A stretch of 64,000 bases of DNA from Mycolicibacterium porcinum (GTDB taxonomy: Bacteria; Actinomycetota; Actinomycetes; Mycobacteriales; Mycobacteriaceae). Positions within the stretch are counted from its first letter, which is position 1. Each line of letters begins with the position of its first letter. The stretch spans positions 229,997-293,996 of the forward strand of contig MSTD01000001.1 in assembly GCA_001942045.1 (NCBI GenBank). Direction: 5' to 3'. The translations under genes were made by a program, and so were the position numbers. Of this stretch, positions 8,109 to 16,108 are shown in pieces. The notes beneath the pieces were generated by a model. The model was not told the DNA's origin. It ran no database searches and saw only the letters and a list, made by a program, of their open reading frames with translations.

Positions 8109-8419
8109 CTTTCTCGCCTCCGGGTTGTTAGCTGTGTACGAGCTGATGACCCCCGTCTGTACATAACATTAGTGCATCTCATCATGTTCCTGGGAATCGC
8201 CTGACACCTCGCGGTACAGCGGATTTGCTCTCAGGGGGCTCGCCCCGGTCAGGCCATTGAATTCATTTGCCAAGGCAAACATGGGCTGCAGTGGGCTCCT
8301 CGGAGTGTTGCCAGTTGGCCGGTGTGACGGTTGGGTCACAAGGTGCGGCCGGGGAGGTCGATGAATTTTGCCCGCGCCGGGGTCTGTACTCAGGGACCGA
8401 ATTGCAGAAGGGGATACTC
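8109..8419. other. Divergent intergenic region with a perfect 14-bp palindrome
   Basis: 311-bp gene-free region between the small secreted protein (minus) and the SDR (plus). It holds TTTGCCAAGGCAAA at 8266-8279, a perfect palindrome about 140 bp before the SDR start and a candidate operator. Otherwise I see only presumed promoter sequence. Confidence 0.5.
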
Positions 8420-9238
8420 GTGGGCGCACTGGACGGGAAATCGGCTCTGATAACGGGAGGAGCACGCGGGCAGGGGCGTGCTCACGCCACGACGTTGGCT
8501 CGTGAAGGCGCCGACATCGTGGTGTGTGACATCGCGGCGCCGGTCGAATCCGTCGACTATCCGATGCCTACTCCGGCCGATCTGGAGCGCACCGTAGAGG
8601 AGGTGTCCGCGCTCGGCCGGCGGTGTCTGGCGGTGACCGCGGATGTGCGCGACCTGTCGGCCATGCGCTCAGTGGTGGATACCGCGGTCGCGCACTTCGG
8701 TGGCATCGACGTGGTGCTCGCCAACGCCGGGATCGCCAGCAGCGAGCCGATCGCGACCATGTCCGAGCAGCGGTGGCAGACCATGATCGACATCAACCTC
8801 ACCGGCGTGTTCAACACGTTCCGGGCGGTATTGCCCCACCTGATCGAGCGCCGGGCCGGGCGTATCGTGGCGACCTCGTCGATCGTTGCGGGCACCGGCG
8901 CCACCAACTCCGGTCACTACGCGGCGGCCAAGGCCGGAGTGGTGGCGCTGGTGAAATCGGTGGCGTTCGAGGTTGCCGAGTACGGCATCACGGTGAACGC
9001 GGTGCTGCCGTCCGGCGTGAACACGCCGATGATCCACAACCCGGCTACCTACAAAGTGATCCGGCCGGACCTGGAGAACCCGGGTCTGGCCGACGTCGAG
9101 GAGATGTTCGCCCAGGGACGGCCGCGGCCCGGTCTGCTTGAGCCGCAAGACGTCGCCGATGCCGTGCTGTACCTGGTGTCGGATCGCGGTCGGCTCCAGA
9201 CCGGAGAGTCGATGATCCTGTCGAACGGGCTGAAATGA
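8420..9238 (+). CDS. Mycofactocin-coupled-type SDR oxidoreductase
   Basis: 272-aa short-chain dehydrogenase/reductase. The N-terminal nucleotide motif reads [15 protein letters not shown], the form typical of the mycofactocin-coupled SDR subfamily, which carries non-exchangeable NAD recycled by mycofactocin. NAG (LANAGIAS), the catalytic Ser (TSSIVAGTG) and YAAAK (HYAAAKAGV) are all present. The extra segment between strands ([21 protein letters not shown]) also fits this subfamily. GTG at 8420 is chosen for its AGAAGGGG ribosome site and because homology begins there. The likely substrates are alcohols or hydroxy-lipids. It ends shortly before a strong bidirectional terminator. Confidence 0.88.
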   Translation: MGALDGKSALITGGARGQGRAHATTLAREGADIVVCDIAAPVESVDYPMPTPADLERTVEEVSALGRRCLAVTADVRDLSAMRSVVDTAVAHFGGIDVVLANAGIASSEPIATMSEQRWQTMIDINLTGVFNTFRAVLPHLIERRAGRIVATSSIVAGTGATNSGHYAAAKAGVVALVKSVAFEVAEYGITVNAVLPSGVNTPMIHNPATYKVIRPDLENPGLADVEEMFAQGRPRPGLLEPQDVADAVLYLVSDRGRLQTGESMILSNGLK

Positions 9239-9244
9239 GATGCG

Positions 9245-9285
9245 ACGAGACCGGGTGGAGGTTCAGTGCCTCCACCCGGCCTCGT
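9245..9285. terminator. Bidirectional hairpin terminator
   Basis: Inner perfect 11-bp stem (CCGGGTGGAGG / CCTCCACCCGG, 7-nt loop) extended by ACGAG/CTCGT across one mismatch. It fills the gap between the convergent SDR (ends 9238) and DUF1326 (ends 9287) genes. Confidence 0.75.
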
Positions 9286-9286
9286 A

Positions 9287-10000
9287 TCAGCAGCCGCAGG
9301 TGCAGGAGGTCTGCGCGTCCGCGTTCGCCTCAGTCGAGCCCGCATCCTCGGACCCGGGACGCCAATCGAACGGGAAGTGCTTGCTCGATCCGCCACTGTG
9401 CTCATGTGACCAGTCGAATCCCACGGAGTGGTCCTCCTTGACCACGCCCCACGTCGCAACCTGGCCGGGGCCGACCTCTGCGCCCGGTGCGTTGGTGGTG
9501 GTGACGCGGCGATTCGGGTCGGCCGTCGGACCGGTCAGTGCCTCCACCTTGAGGTCGACCTTGCCGGGAATCTCGGCGCGCCAGTAGGCGAGGTCATCGG
9601 CAGCCTCGAAACTGATCGGGGCGTATTCGATGCCGCGCAGTTCCTCGATCAGGCTGCCGAATTCGGCCGGCCAGCCGCCTTCCTTGCCGGTGAAGATGCG
9701 CTCGAGTGCGTCGCGCTGAGCGGCATCGCCCTTTTCGTCGATGTAGAACATCAACTTCATCGTCGCGTTCGGGTCGCCGATCCACATGTTGCCGGCGAAC
9801 TCACCGAGCGCGATCACGCTGAGACCCGTCAAATCGGTGTCGCCGTAGTGTCCTTCGCGGACGTGCCACACCAGGGTGAACAAGCAATCTCCGTGCGTCG
9901 GCTCCTGGGCGAAGCTGCACGGGCAGGGCAGCTTGCAGCTGCACACGTCGAACCATTCTCCGCGCAAATGCCAATCGACCTGCGTCGACGAAGTTGTCAT
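9287..10000 (-). CDS. DUF1326 domain protein, cysteine-rich
   Basis: 237-aa protein of the DUF1326 family. The N-terminal signature WFDVCSCKLPCPC carries four closely spaced cysteines, and the C-terminus ends in a second Cys cluster (SCTCGC). There is no signal peptide, so it is cytosolic. The clustered cysteines suggest binding of a soft metal or a persulfide/thiol role (inference). The ATG at 10000 is used; the open frame continues 26 codons upstream through the operator region without support. It is divergent from a rhodanese lipoprotein across two CsoR-type palindromes, and the pair is probably co-regulated by copper or sulfane sulfur. Confidence 0.85.
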   Translation of the reverse strand: MTTSSTQVDWHLRGEWFDVCSCKLPCPCSFAQEPTHGDCLFTLVWHVREGHYGDTDLTGLSVIALGEFAGNMWIGDPNATMKLMFYIDEKGDAAQRDALERIFTGKEGGWPAEFGSLIEELRGIEYAPISFEAADDLAYWRAEIPGKVDLKVEALTGPTADPNRRVTTTNAPGAEVGPGQVATWGVVKEDHSVGFDWSHEHSGGSSKHFPFDWRPGSEDAGSTEANADAQTSCTCGC

Positions 10001-10021
10001 CGATCCTGCTCCTTCTCTTTG

Positions 10022-10038
10022 ATACCCCTGGGGGGTAT
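10022..10038. promoter_or_regulatory. CsoR-family-type palindrome 1
   Basis: ATACCCC-TGG-GGGGTAT, 7-bp arms, 22 bp upstream of the DUF1326 start. The TACCCC/GGGGTA form matches operators of the CsoR/RicR/CstR repressor family, which respond to Cu(I) or persulfides. Confidence 0.65.
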
Positions 10039-10079
10039 GGACACGGCGAAGGTAGCACCGGTGCAGCCTGGTGCGCAAG

Positions 10080-10094
10080 TACCCCCTAGGGGTA
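10080..10094. promoter_or_regulatory. CsoR-family-type palindrome 2
   Basis: TACCCC-CTA-GGGGTA, the same arms and 3-bp spacer as palindrome 1, centred 57 bp from it and 18 bp before the rhodanese ATG. The two sites each guard one side of the divergent promoter region. Confidence 0.65.
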
Positions 10095-10104
10095 TGGTTC
10101 GGGC

Positions 10105-10533
10105 ATGTTGAAGCGAATGTGTGTCGGAGCGTTGACGGTCGCTGCCGCGGTGTCGCTGGCGGCGTGCGGTGCCTCGGCCGCCCCGCCGCCCGCGAGCTCC
10201 GGTGCGGTGAGCGTTACCGGCCATCGACTGCTCGATCCCGACGAATTCGCCGCCGCCATAGGAGAATCCGACACGCTGACCATCAACGTCCACGTGCCGT
10301 ACGAAGGCGACATCCCCGGCACCGACCTGTCGATTCCGTTCGATCGAATCGCCGAACAATCCAGCCGCTTGCCCGCCGATCGTGGCGCCACGATCGCGGT
10401 CTACTGCCGAAGCGGGCCGATGAGTACCACTGCCGCCGAGACGCTGAAATCGTTGGGTTATACCGATGTGGTCGAACTCGAGGGCGGGATGAAAGCCTGG
10501 CGGGCGAGTGGTCGTCCCCTCGTCGGGCACTGA
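10105..10533 (+). CDS. Rhodanese-domain lipoprotein
   Basis: 142-aa predicted lipoprotein with a single rhodanese (sulfurtransferase) domain. The signal peptide ends in the lipobox LAAC (lipidated Cys21), so the protein should sit on the outer face of the membrane. The active-site loop CRSGPMS puts the persulfide-forming cysteine at residue 101, with DIPG and GGMKAWRASGRP in the normal positions. Extracytoplasmic rhodaneses move sulfane sulfur or help detoxify it. The CsoR/CstR-type operator in front of it fits control by persulfide or copper (inference). The ATG lies only 10 bp after the palindrome. Confidence 0.88.
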   Translation: MLKRMCVGALTVAAAVSLAACGASAAPPPASSGAVSVTGHRLLDPDEFAAAIGESDTLTINVHVPYEGDIPGTDLSIPFDRIAEQSSRLPADRGATIAVYCRSGPMSTTAAETLKSLGYTDVVELEGGMKAWRASGRPLVGH

Positions 10534-10550
10534 GCGTCGGGCAGCTGGAC

Positions 10551-11075
10551 TCAGTCGGTGGACAGGGTGAGCAGACGACGCAGGATCCACACGACCCGCG
10601 CCAGCGACGCGAGGGCCGCGATGGCTGCGCCGATGATGGTCGCCTGCAACCACCAGTAACCGGTATCGAGATTGGCGTCGGTCATCAGGCCGACAATCGC
10701 CGCTGTGAACAACGCGAACAGGGTGGGCAGCGCCGAGATGAACGCCGTACCTACCCGGCGTTTGTCGTCGGTGGGTAAGAGCTTGTCCACGGTGGTCATC
10801 GGTGCCCGCAACAGGTTCACCAGGATGGAGATGCTGGTCAGGGTGAACCCGCCCATCGTGGCGGCCACCGTGGCCAAGATCTGGTAAGCGGTACGGCGGG
10901 TGTCGTGGGGTATCTCCGTCAGAGCCCATGGCAGCCAACCGGCCCGGCCCAGCGCCAGCCAGACTCCGACTCCAATCAAGGCCAGCGCCCAGTCCGCCCA
11001 CTGATGGCGAACCCAGTTGTGCTGCAGCCTTTCTCGCAGGCTGAACTGCACGACCGGGCGCTTATCCGCGTTCAT
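10551..11075 (-). CDS. Four-TM membrane protein, second gene of a two-gene unit
   Basis: 174-aa integral membrane protein with four predicted membrane helices (about residues 28-48, 64-88, 108-130 and 138-160) and a basic N-terminus. I do not recognise the family. ATG at 11075 (MNADKRPVVQF) overlaps the end of the upstream 313-aa gene by 14 bp, so the two are translationally coupled. A small 4-TM protein encoded with a soluble protein of about 310 aa recalls the layout of the Kiwa anti-phage pair (KwaA plus KwaB), but no sequence similarity is claimed and the gene order is reversed. Confidence 0.72.
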   Translation of the reverse strand: MNADKRPVVQFSLRERLQHNWVRHQWADWALALIGVGVWLALGRAGWLPWALTEIPHDTRRTAYQILATVAATMGGFTLTSISILVNLLRAPMTTVDKLLPTDDKRRVGTAFISALPTLFALFTAAIVGLMTDANLDTGYWWLQATIIGAAIAALASLARVVWILRRLLTLSTD

Positions 11076-12003
11076 CGTCGGGGATTTCTGTGAAGGTATC
11101 GGCAAACGGTGCCGGGTTGTCGGGAACCTCGGCCACGGCTGAAAACAGATACTCACGGTTGCGAGTCAGCGACTGCAACAACAGCTCTCGCGCATAGGTG
11201 GTCGACCGCTCCGGATCGTTCAACCGGTCGGCATCGACCTGGGTCTTCTCCACGAACCTGTCTTCGAGCAGGTCGACCGATTGCGGGCTGCCGCTGATCG
11301 ACCCGACGACGCGCGCGCTCTCGAACTCCGACAGTGCGCCAGAACCCCGCAGGGCGTCGACCAGTTCGCGGATCCGCCGGCGGATCGCATCCTTCTGTGC
11401 CCCGGTGCCCCGACGGCCGACCGAGATCCCGATGCGGACGACGCCGTCCTGCGCCAGCGCACGGGCGCCGTCGAGTGCCTGGACCCAGTCGCCGCCCACG
11501 AGGTCCCGATTGATCCGGTCGGCCGGGATCGCCACATCCACCCGCGACACGCTCATCTCGTCGAGTGCCTGGTCGAGGTTCTGGGTGAGCACCGGCTCGA
11601 TGCCTACCGCGATCTCGAGCTTGTGTTCCAGATAGTCGACCAGCCGCCGCGCCCGGGGCCCGTCACCGCTGGTCAGCATGGCAACAATGTTGCGCTCACC
11701 GAACAGGCAATACGTCGGTTCCAGCAGACCTTCATCAGGAGTCAGCCCGATCGCGCGCCGGGCGCCCGCGGCGCTGCCGATGCTGGGCAGGTTCTCCCGC
11801 CGCACCTTGTCGAGGATCAGCATCCGGTTATCACGCGTGCCGTGTGCGATCAGCAGCATCCCGTCGGAACAGCGGCGGTAGCGGTTGAGGCCGTCGGCCT
11901 CGGCCCGGCTGAGCTGCCGGACCACCTGCTCGGCCGGAAACTTGCCGGGCAGGGCAGCACCGTCCGGCTGCAAAAGCCGCCAGTACTGCACCGTGCGGTT
12001 CAC
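11062..12003 (-). CDS. Conserved soluble protein of unknown function, first gene of a two-gene unit
   Basis: 313-aa soluble protein without signal or TM segments. The middle carries segments such as GLLEPTYCLFGERNIVAML followed by GPRARRLVDYLEHKL, a pattern I associate with a widespread uncharacterised actinobacterial family, though I cannot name it. The second half (RVDVAIPADRIN, then an Arg-rich helix near GAQKDAIRRRIREL) could bind nucleic acid or another partner. Its 3' end overlaps the 4-TM gene by 14 bp, implying a stoichiometric pair. The start GTG/ATG choice affects few residues. Function not assigned. Confidence 0.72.
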   Translation of the reverse strand: MNRTVQYWRLLQPDGAALPGKFPAEQVVRQLSRAEADGLNRYRRCSDGMLLIAHGTRDNRMLILDKVRRENLPSIGSAAGARRAIGLTPDEGLLEPTYCLFGERNIVAMLTSGDGPRARRLVDYLEHKLEIAVGIEPVLTQNLDQALDEMSVSRVDVAIPADRINRDLVGGDWVQALDGARALAQDGVVRIGISVGRRGTGAQKDAIRRRIRELVDALRGSGALSEFESARVVGSISGSPQSVDLLEDRFVEKTQVDADRLNDPERSTTYARELLLQSLTRNREYLFSAVAEVPDNPAPFADTFTEIPDDERG

Positions 12004-12140
12004 CAGTCATCCCCCTGACGTCGATCTGGCCCTGACGTTACTGGCGGCCGCCGACAAGATCGGGGGACTCGCGAAGTATCACGACGACCACCCTGCCGAC
12101 GGCCCCGATGCCGCCGATCGGCGCTCGGAGCGAGATCGAG

Positions 12141-12860
12141 TCATCCCATGATCGCGGCGAACTCGACTCTGATCTGATCTGCCAGCTTCGCCCACGGAAC
12201 AGTGACTGCCTTGAGTCCTCTGCCGAACTGGAACTCCGGGAAATGGATCTCGATCCCCGTAGTGGTAGGCCTCCAGGCCTTGAAGTTGACCTCGACGGGT
12301 GCGAACTGCCCTTGGCGTTTCCAGTCGCGGACATGTTCGGGCGGTGCCACGGCGGCGACTGCTTCGGCGACTCCGTCGCCGAGCCGGGCAAGGCCGGAGG
12401 CCTTGTCGACGAACAGGTTGTCCCACGTGATGGGGACACCGTTTCGGCTGTCGCAGACAACGCTGGAGACCGACCGCATCGGCATGTTCGGTTCGTCTGT
12501 GTCGTACTCGCTGGTGAAGATTTCAGACACGGCGGCAGGGGAGAAGTACAACGTTCCGTTGGCATCGTAGGTCCACGGCCGCCGAGTCGATCCGTCCCAC
12601 GTGGCCTGCTGGACCAGGCGGTTCGCTTCATTGTCGAGGTGATCATTGATGCTCGCGGCGACCGCGGCGTCGCCGCCCTCGACGTGTTGATAGTGAACTG
12701 TCCAGGTGCCCAACCCATCTGGACTCCGGCCTGTGATCACCGAGGCCGAGGCCGAAAGGTTGTCGGCGCGAGCCGCAGGTACCGCCAGACCGGCGGTCAC
12801 CGCAGTGAGGGCGACCGAGGCGAGGCTCAACAGGATCCTTGGACAGCGGGCGAACAGCAC
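12141..12860 (-). CDS. Secreted DUF3298/MPT64-like protein at the end of the mce operon
   Basis: 239-aa exported protein. The Sec signal peptide is clear (MLFARCPRILL..., cleavage near ARA-DN). The mature part has the layout of the MPT64/RsiV-type domain: YLxP-like early strands, an internal YFSPAAVSEIF segment and a C-terminal HFPEFQFGRGLKAVTVPWAKL strand equivalent to the DUF3298 region. It begins 10 bp after the Mce-associated gene and reads in the same direction, so it is probably the last gene of the mce operon. A role in the envelope is inferred; no enzyme motif is visible. Confidence 0.7.
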   Translation of the reverse strand: MLFARCPRILLSLASVALTAVTAGLAVPAARADNLSASASVITGRSPDGLGTWTVHYQHVEGGDAAVAASINDHLDNEANRLVQQATWDGSTRRPWTYDANGTLYFSPAAVSEIFTSEYDTDEPNMPMRSVSSVVCDSRNGVPITWDNLFVDKASGLARLGDGVAEAVAAVAPPEHVRDWKRQGQFAPVEVNFKAWRPTTTGIEIHFPEFQFGRGLKAVTVPWAKLADQIRVEFAAIMG

Positions 12861-12870
12861 GTCGGCCCCG

Positions 12871-13617
12871 CTACTTGAGCTCGACGTTGCTGGCCAGCCA
12901 GCGACCGTCGACCAGTTCCATCGTCATCGCCACTCGGCTACGGTCCATCCGGGGTTGAGGATTCGCGGTGTTGGTGATCCATTGGTCGACGAACAGCACC
13001 ACGTCGACGCGGTTCTTGGCTGCGGACTTGACGGCAGAATCGATAACCGTGCCTTTGCTCATCGCCTTGTTGTCGATGAGAACCTGCCGGAGCTGACTGG
13101 CCGACTGGCTGTACATGTCTTTGAACTGACCGGTGGAACTGCTGACGACTTCGTTGAAATTCTCGTCGACCTTGTTGGTGTCGATACTGGTCAATACCAC
13201 CGCGAAGTGCTGGGCCGAAGACAGCGCCTCACGACCGGCGTTGTCGATGTCGCGCTGCTGTTTGAGCTGCCAACCGAAGAAGCCCAAAAGTCCGAGACCC
13301 GCGACGGCCAACAGAACGACGGCACCGCGGCCGAGATGGCGCACCCACCGTTTGCGCACAGGCTGATCGGCGTGCGGTTGCGGGCCGGCGTCGGTGACAT
13401 CGGCGTCCTCGGCCTCCGCTGTTCCGTCCGGCACCGATTCGGCAGTGCTTTCGGTGGCGGCCCGGTCTTCTTCCGGGAGCACCTCGGCGACGTCGGCCGT
13501 AGGCGTGACCGTCTCGTCGGCGGGATCCTCGCCGGCATCGGGAGGACCGTCGGACTCGGCGATCTTGTCGAAGACGTCCTTGGAATTTCGTCCAAACAGC
13601 CTGGTCGCCATCTTCAT
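12871..13617 (-). CDS. Mce-associated membrane protein
   Basis: 248-aa protein of the Mas/Mce-associated family. It has an acidic, low-complexity cytoplasmic N-terminus (about residues 20-85, Asp/Glu/Ala/Thr-rich), one TM helix at about 98-118, then a periplasmic domain with the family's conserved WxxN-like C-terminal strand (VDGRWLASNVELK). These proteins stabilise the Mce lipid transporter. It lies 38 bp downstream of mceF on the same strand. The start may be the ATG at 13617 or two codons later. Confidence 0.85.
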   Translation of the reverse strand: MKMATRLFGRNSKDVFDKIAESDGPPDAGEDPADETVTPTADVAEVLPEEDRAATESTAESVPDGTAEAEDADVTDAGPQPHADQPVRKRWVRHLGRGAVVLLAVAGLGLLGFFGWQLKQQRDIDNAGREALSSAQHFAVVLTSIDTNKVDENFNEVVSSSTGQFKDMYSQSASQLRQVLIDNKAMSKGTVIDSAVKSAAKNRVDVVLFVDQWITNTANPQPRMDRSRVAMTMELVDGRWLASNVELK

Positions 13618-13655
13618 CTCCTTGGATCGATCGATATGGGCAGCTGTGTCGGCGC

Positions 13656-14981
13656 TCAGCCGGGTGGCTTCGGTCCGGGCCAGCCGGGCGGTACCGGCCA
13701 GTCCGGCGGATCAGGTGGCAACTGAATCGGGAAGGGTGCGCCCCCGAACGGGGTGGGTATGAGGCTGTTGGCCGGCGGTGTCGGCATGGTTTGCGCGAGC
13801 GGGTCGTATCCCGGTGGCGGACCGGCAGTGTCGTCATCCGGCGGTCTTGGCGCATTGCGAGCACCGCGGACCAGCACCGAGGGATCGGGGTTCTTGCAGT
13901 AGGTGTACAGGAACGGCTCGGGATAGTTCGGCAGGAACGGTGGTGGCCGCGGCAGATCGTAGTCGCAACCGTAGCGAGGGTAGATGTCCACGATGACCCA
14001 CGCGCCGCCGTCGTGAACGACTTTGGTGATGGCCCCCAGGGCGGATCCCCCGCGCTGCGAGTTCACGATTTCGTTCAAGGCGGGCACGCGAGCAGAGGCG
14101 ATCTGGGCGACGGTCGTGAGATTGCCGAGCAGTTGGACCATGGTGTCGGAGTTGTCGGCGATAACGCCGTCAACGGCGTTCAGCGGTGTACCACCGCGGT
14201 CCACCAGAGTGCGGAATCCTCCGTCCATCGTGTTCACACCGCGCAGGATTCGATCCAGGTTCTTCGATGTGATGTCCAGGCTCGGTGCGGCATCGTCCAG
14301 TGTGGTCAATACGGTTCGGCTGTTGCGAAGAACGCTCGTGGTCTGTGGCAGCACTGAACCCACAGTCGAAAGCAGGAAGGCCCCGCCGTCGAGCAGCGCG
14401 GCGAGTTTCTGCGGCCCCTGTTGTGTGACGCGCAGTTCATCGGTGATGGCGCGCAGCTTCTCGGGGTCCAGTTGGGCCAGCAGCCCATCGGCATCTCCGA
14501 GCAGCCGTGCCAACGACACCGGTGTCGATGTGCGATCTTCGGTGATGACGCTGCCGTCGACGAGGTCCGGCCCACCGGGTTGTTCTGCCCGGAAATTGAG
14601 GTATTGCTCTCCGGCAGGCGACAGCGCCGAAACGTTGACTCGGCTTCCCTGTGGAATCCTTGTGCCACCGTCGATTTCAGCGGTGGCGACCACGCCGTTG
14701 TCGGTGAAGTTGACCGAGGTGACCCGGCCGACGGGCACGCCACGCAGGGTGACGTCCTGATTGGGCAGCAACCCGCCGGATTCATGCAGAAGCACCGTGA
14801 CCGCGAACGACGACCTTGCCGGGTTGATATCGAGCGACCCGGCGAACACGTAGCCGCTTGCGATCACCAATGCCAGCACGAGACCCGCTACCGCCGCCGC
14901 GACGCGGTGACGAGATACCGCCCGTACGCTGTCCACGGTCAGCCGCGCCAACCGTTCCACTGGACTGGGTGTGCCTGCCAT
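13656..14981 (-). CDS. MCE-family protein, MceF position
   Basis: 441-aa substrate-binding subunit of the Mce lipid/sterol importer. It has an N-terminal signal anchor (about residues 28-50), one MCE domain at about 55-135 (VTLRGVPVGRVTSVNFTDNGVVA), a long helical region that would form the hexameric needle, and a Pro-rich C-terminal tail (PPGYDPLAQTMPTPP..., ending WPGPKPPG). ATG at 14981 overlaps the mceE stop (TGATG). As the sixth mce gene it should close the MceA-F hetero-hexamer. Confidence 0.92.
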   Translation of the reverse strand: MAGTPSPVERLARLTVDSVRAVSRHRVAAAVAGLVLALVIASGYVFAGSLDINPARSSFAVTVLLHESGGLLPNQDVTLRGVPVGRVTSVNFTDNGVVATAEIDGGTRIPQGSRVNVSALSPAGEQYLNFRAEQPGGPDLVDGSVITEDRTSTPVSLARLLGDADGLLAQLDPEKLRAITDELRVTQQGPQKLAALLDGGAFLLSTVGSVLPQTTSVLRNSRTVLTTLDDAAPSLDITSKNLDRILRGVNTMDGGFRTLVDRGGTPLNAVDGVIADNSDTMVQLLGNLTTVAQIASARVPALNEIVNSQRGGSALGAITKVVHDGGAWVIVDIYPRYGCDYDLPRPPPFLPNYPEPFLYTYCKNPDPSVLVRGARNAPRPPDDDTAGPPPGYDPLAQTMPTPPANSLIPTPFGGAPFPIQLPPDPPDWPVPPGWPGPKPPG

Positions 14982-16108
14982 CAGCGGGGCTCGTGCTGGG
15001 GGCCGTAGATCTTGCTCAACAGCAGGTTCCATTCGTATCTGAGACTGCCGACCATGGCGTGCCAGTCGGTGCCGTCGGCGCCGTGGAACATCGGATCGCC
15101 CGGATAGTTCATGTCTGGTAGCGCACCGAACGCGAGTTGACGGACATCGGCTACAGCGTGGATGTTCGCGCCGCTGGTCATTTTCGCCAACACCGGAATG
15201 ACTCGAATCCAGGCATTCGCATTGACGTTGGGATCCACCACCACGTCGTTCAGCGCCACCGACAGCGCATTGAGGTCAGCGATCATGCTGCGCGTGTCTG
15301 CCCCTTGAAGGGACGGAAACCGGTTCAACTGGTTGGTGATCCGAGCGACCCCGTCGGTCAGGTCGGCCAAAGTCGCGGTGTTGTCTCGGATCACCGCAGT
15401 CGCAGGCACCGCGGCTTGGATCGTTTCGTCGATTGAGTGCTGCCGCGCGGTCACCGTTGCGGCCAGGTCCGAGGTATTGCGCATGGCTGTGTCGATCTCA
15501 GCGGACCGCGCGTTGAGCCGAGAGATCAGTGTGTTCGACTCATCCAGTAGTGCAGCGACTTTGGCGCCACGTCCACCGACCGCGTCACCGGTTCCGTTCA
15601 CGACGGTCACCAACCGGCGGATGGCGCCGCCATTGACGAGCAAGGCGGCTGAACTGAGCGCATCTTCGATGGTCGCCGCCGAGGTGGTGGAGCGCAACCC
15701 GATAGTGTCACCGTCGCGCAACCGCTGGGCTTCTGCGGCCTGCTTGGGGTTGGGACGGATCGCGACGAAGATATCGCCGAGCGGTGTCGCAGAACGCAAC
15801 TCGACCCTGGAGTCGGAATACACCGGTGCGTCGGCGTTGATCCGCATGACCACCCGGGCGGTGAAGTCCTGTGCCCTGATGGATTCGACCTCGCCGATAT
15901 CGGCACCGTTGAGTTTGACCTTGGCCTTCGTGGGCAGGTTCATCGCGTTGTCGAACTCGGCGGTCACCGTGATCGCCTGGCCGACCTGGCCCGGCGCGGG
16001 CAGCGGCAGACTTTGGAGGCCGGCCCCGCAACCCGCGAGGATCAACGTCGATGAGAGTGCCGTCGCGGTCAGGCAGTGGCGGCGAAACATCGTGGTGGTC
16101 AGTGTCAT
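14981..16108 (-). CDS. MCE-family lipoprotein, MceE position
   Basis: 375-aa MCE protein and the lipoprotein of the set: its signal peptide ends in LILAGC, the lipobox. The MCE domain follows at about residues 40-120 (VKLNGADIGEVESIRAQDFTARVVMRI), then a long coiled-coil-like helical part. In other mce operons the fifth gene encodes the lipidated subunit, supporting the assignment. It is ATGA-coupled to mceD upstream and TGATG-coupled to mceF downstream. Confidence 0.92.
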   Translation of the reverse strand: MTLTTTMFRRHCLTATALSSTLILAGCGAGLQSLPLPAPGQVGQAITVTAEFDNAMNLPTKAKVKLNGADIGEVESIRAQDFTARVVMRINADAPVYSDSRVELRSATPLGDIFVAIRPNPKQAAEAQRLRDGDTIGLRSTTSAATIEDALSSAALLVNGGAIRRLVTVVNGTGDAVGGRGAKVAALLDESNTLISRLNARSAEIDTAMRNTSDLAATVTARQHSIDETIQAAVPATAVIRDNTATLADLTDGVARITNQLNRFPSLQGADTRSMIADLNALSVALNDVVVDPNVNANAWIRVIPVLAKMTSGANIHAVADVRQLAFGALPDMNYPGDPMFHGADGTDWHAMVGSLRYEWNLLLSKIYGPQHEPR

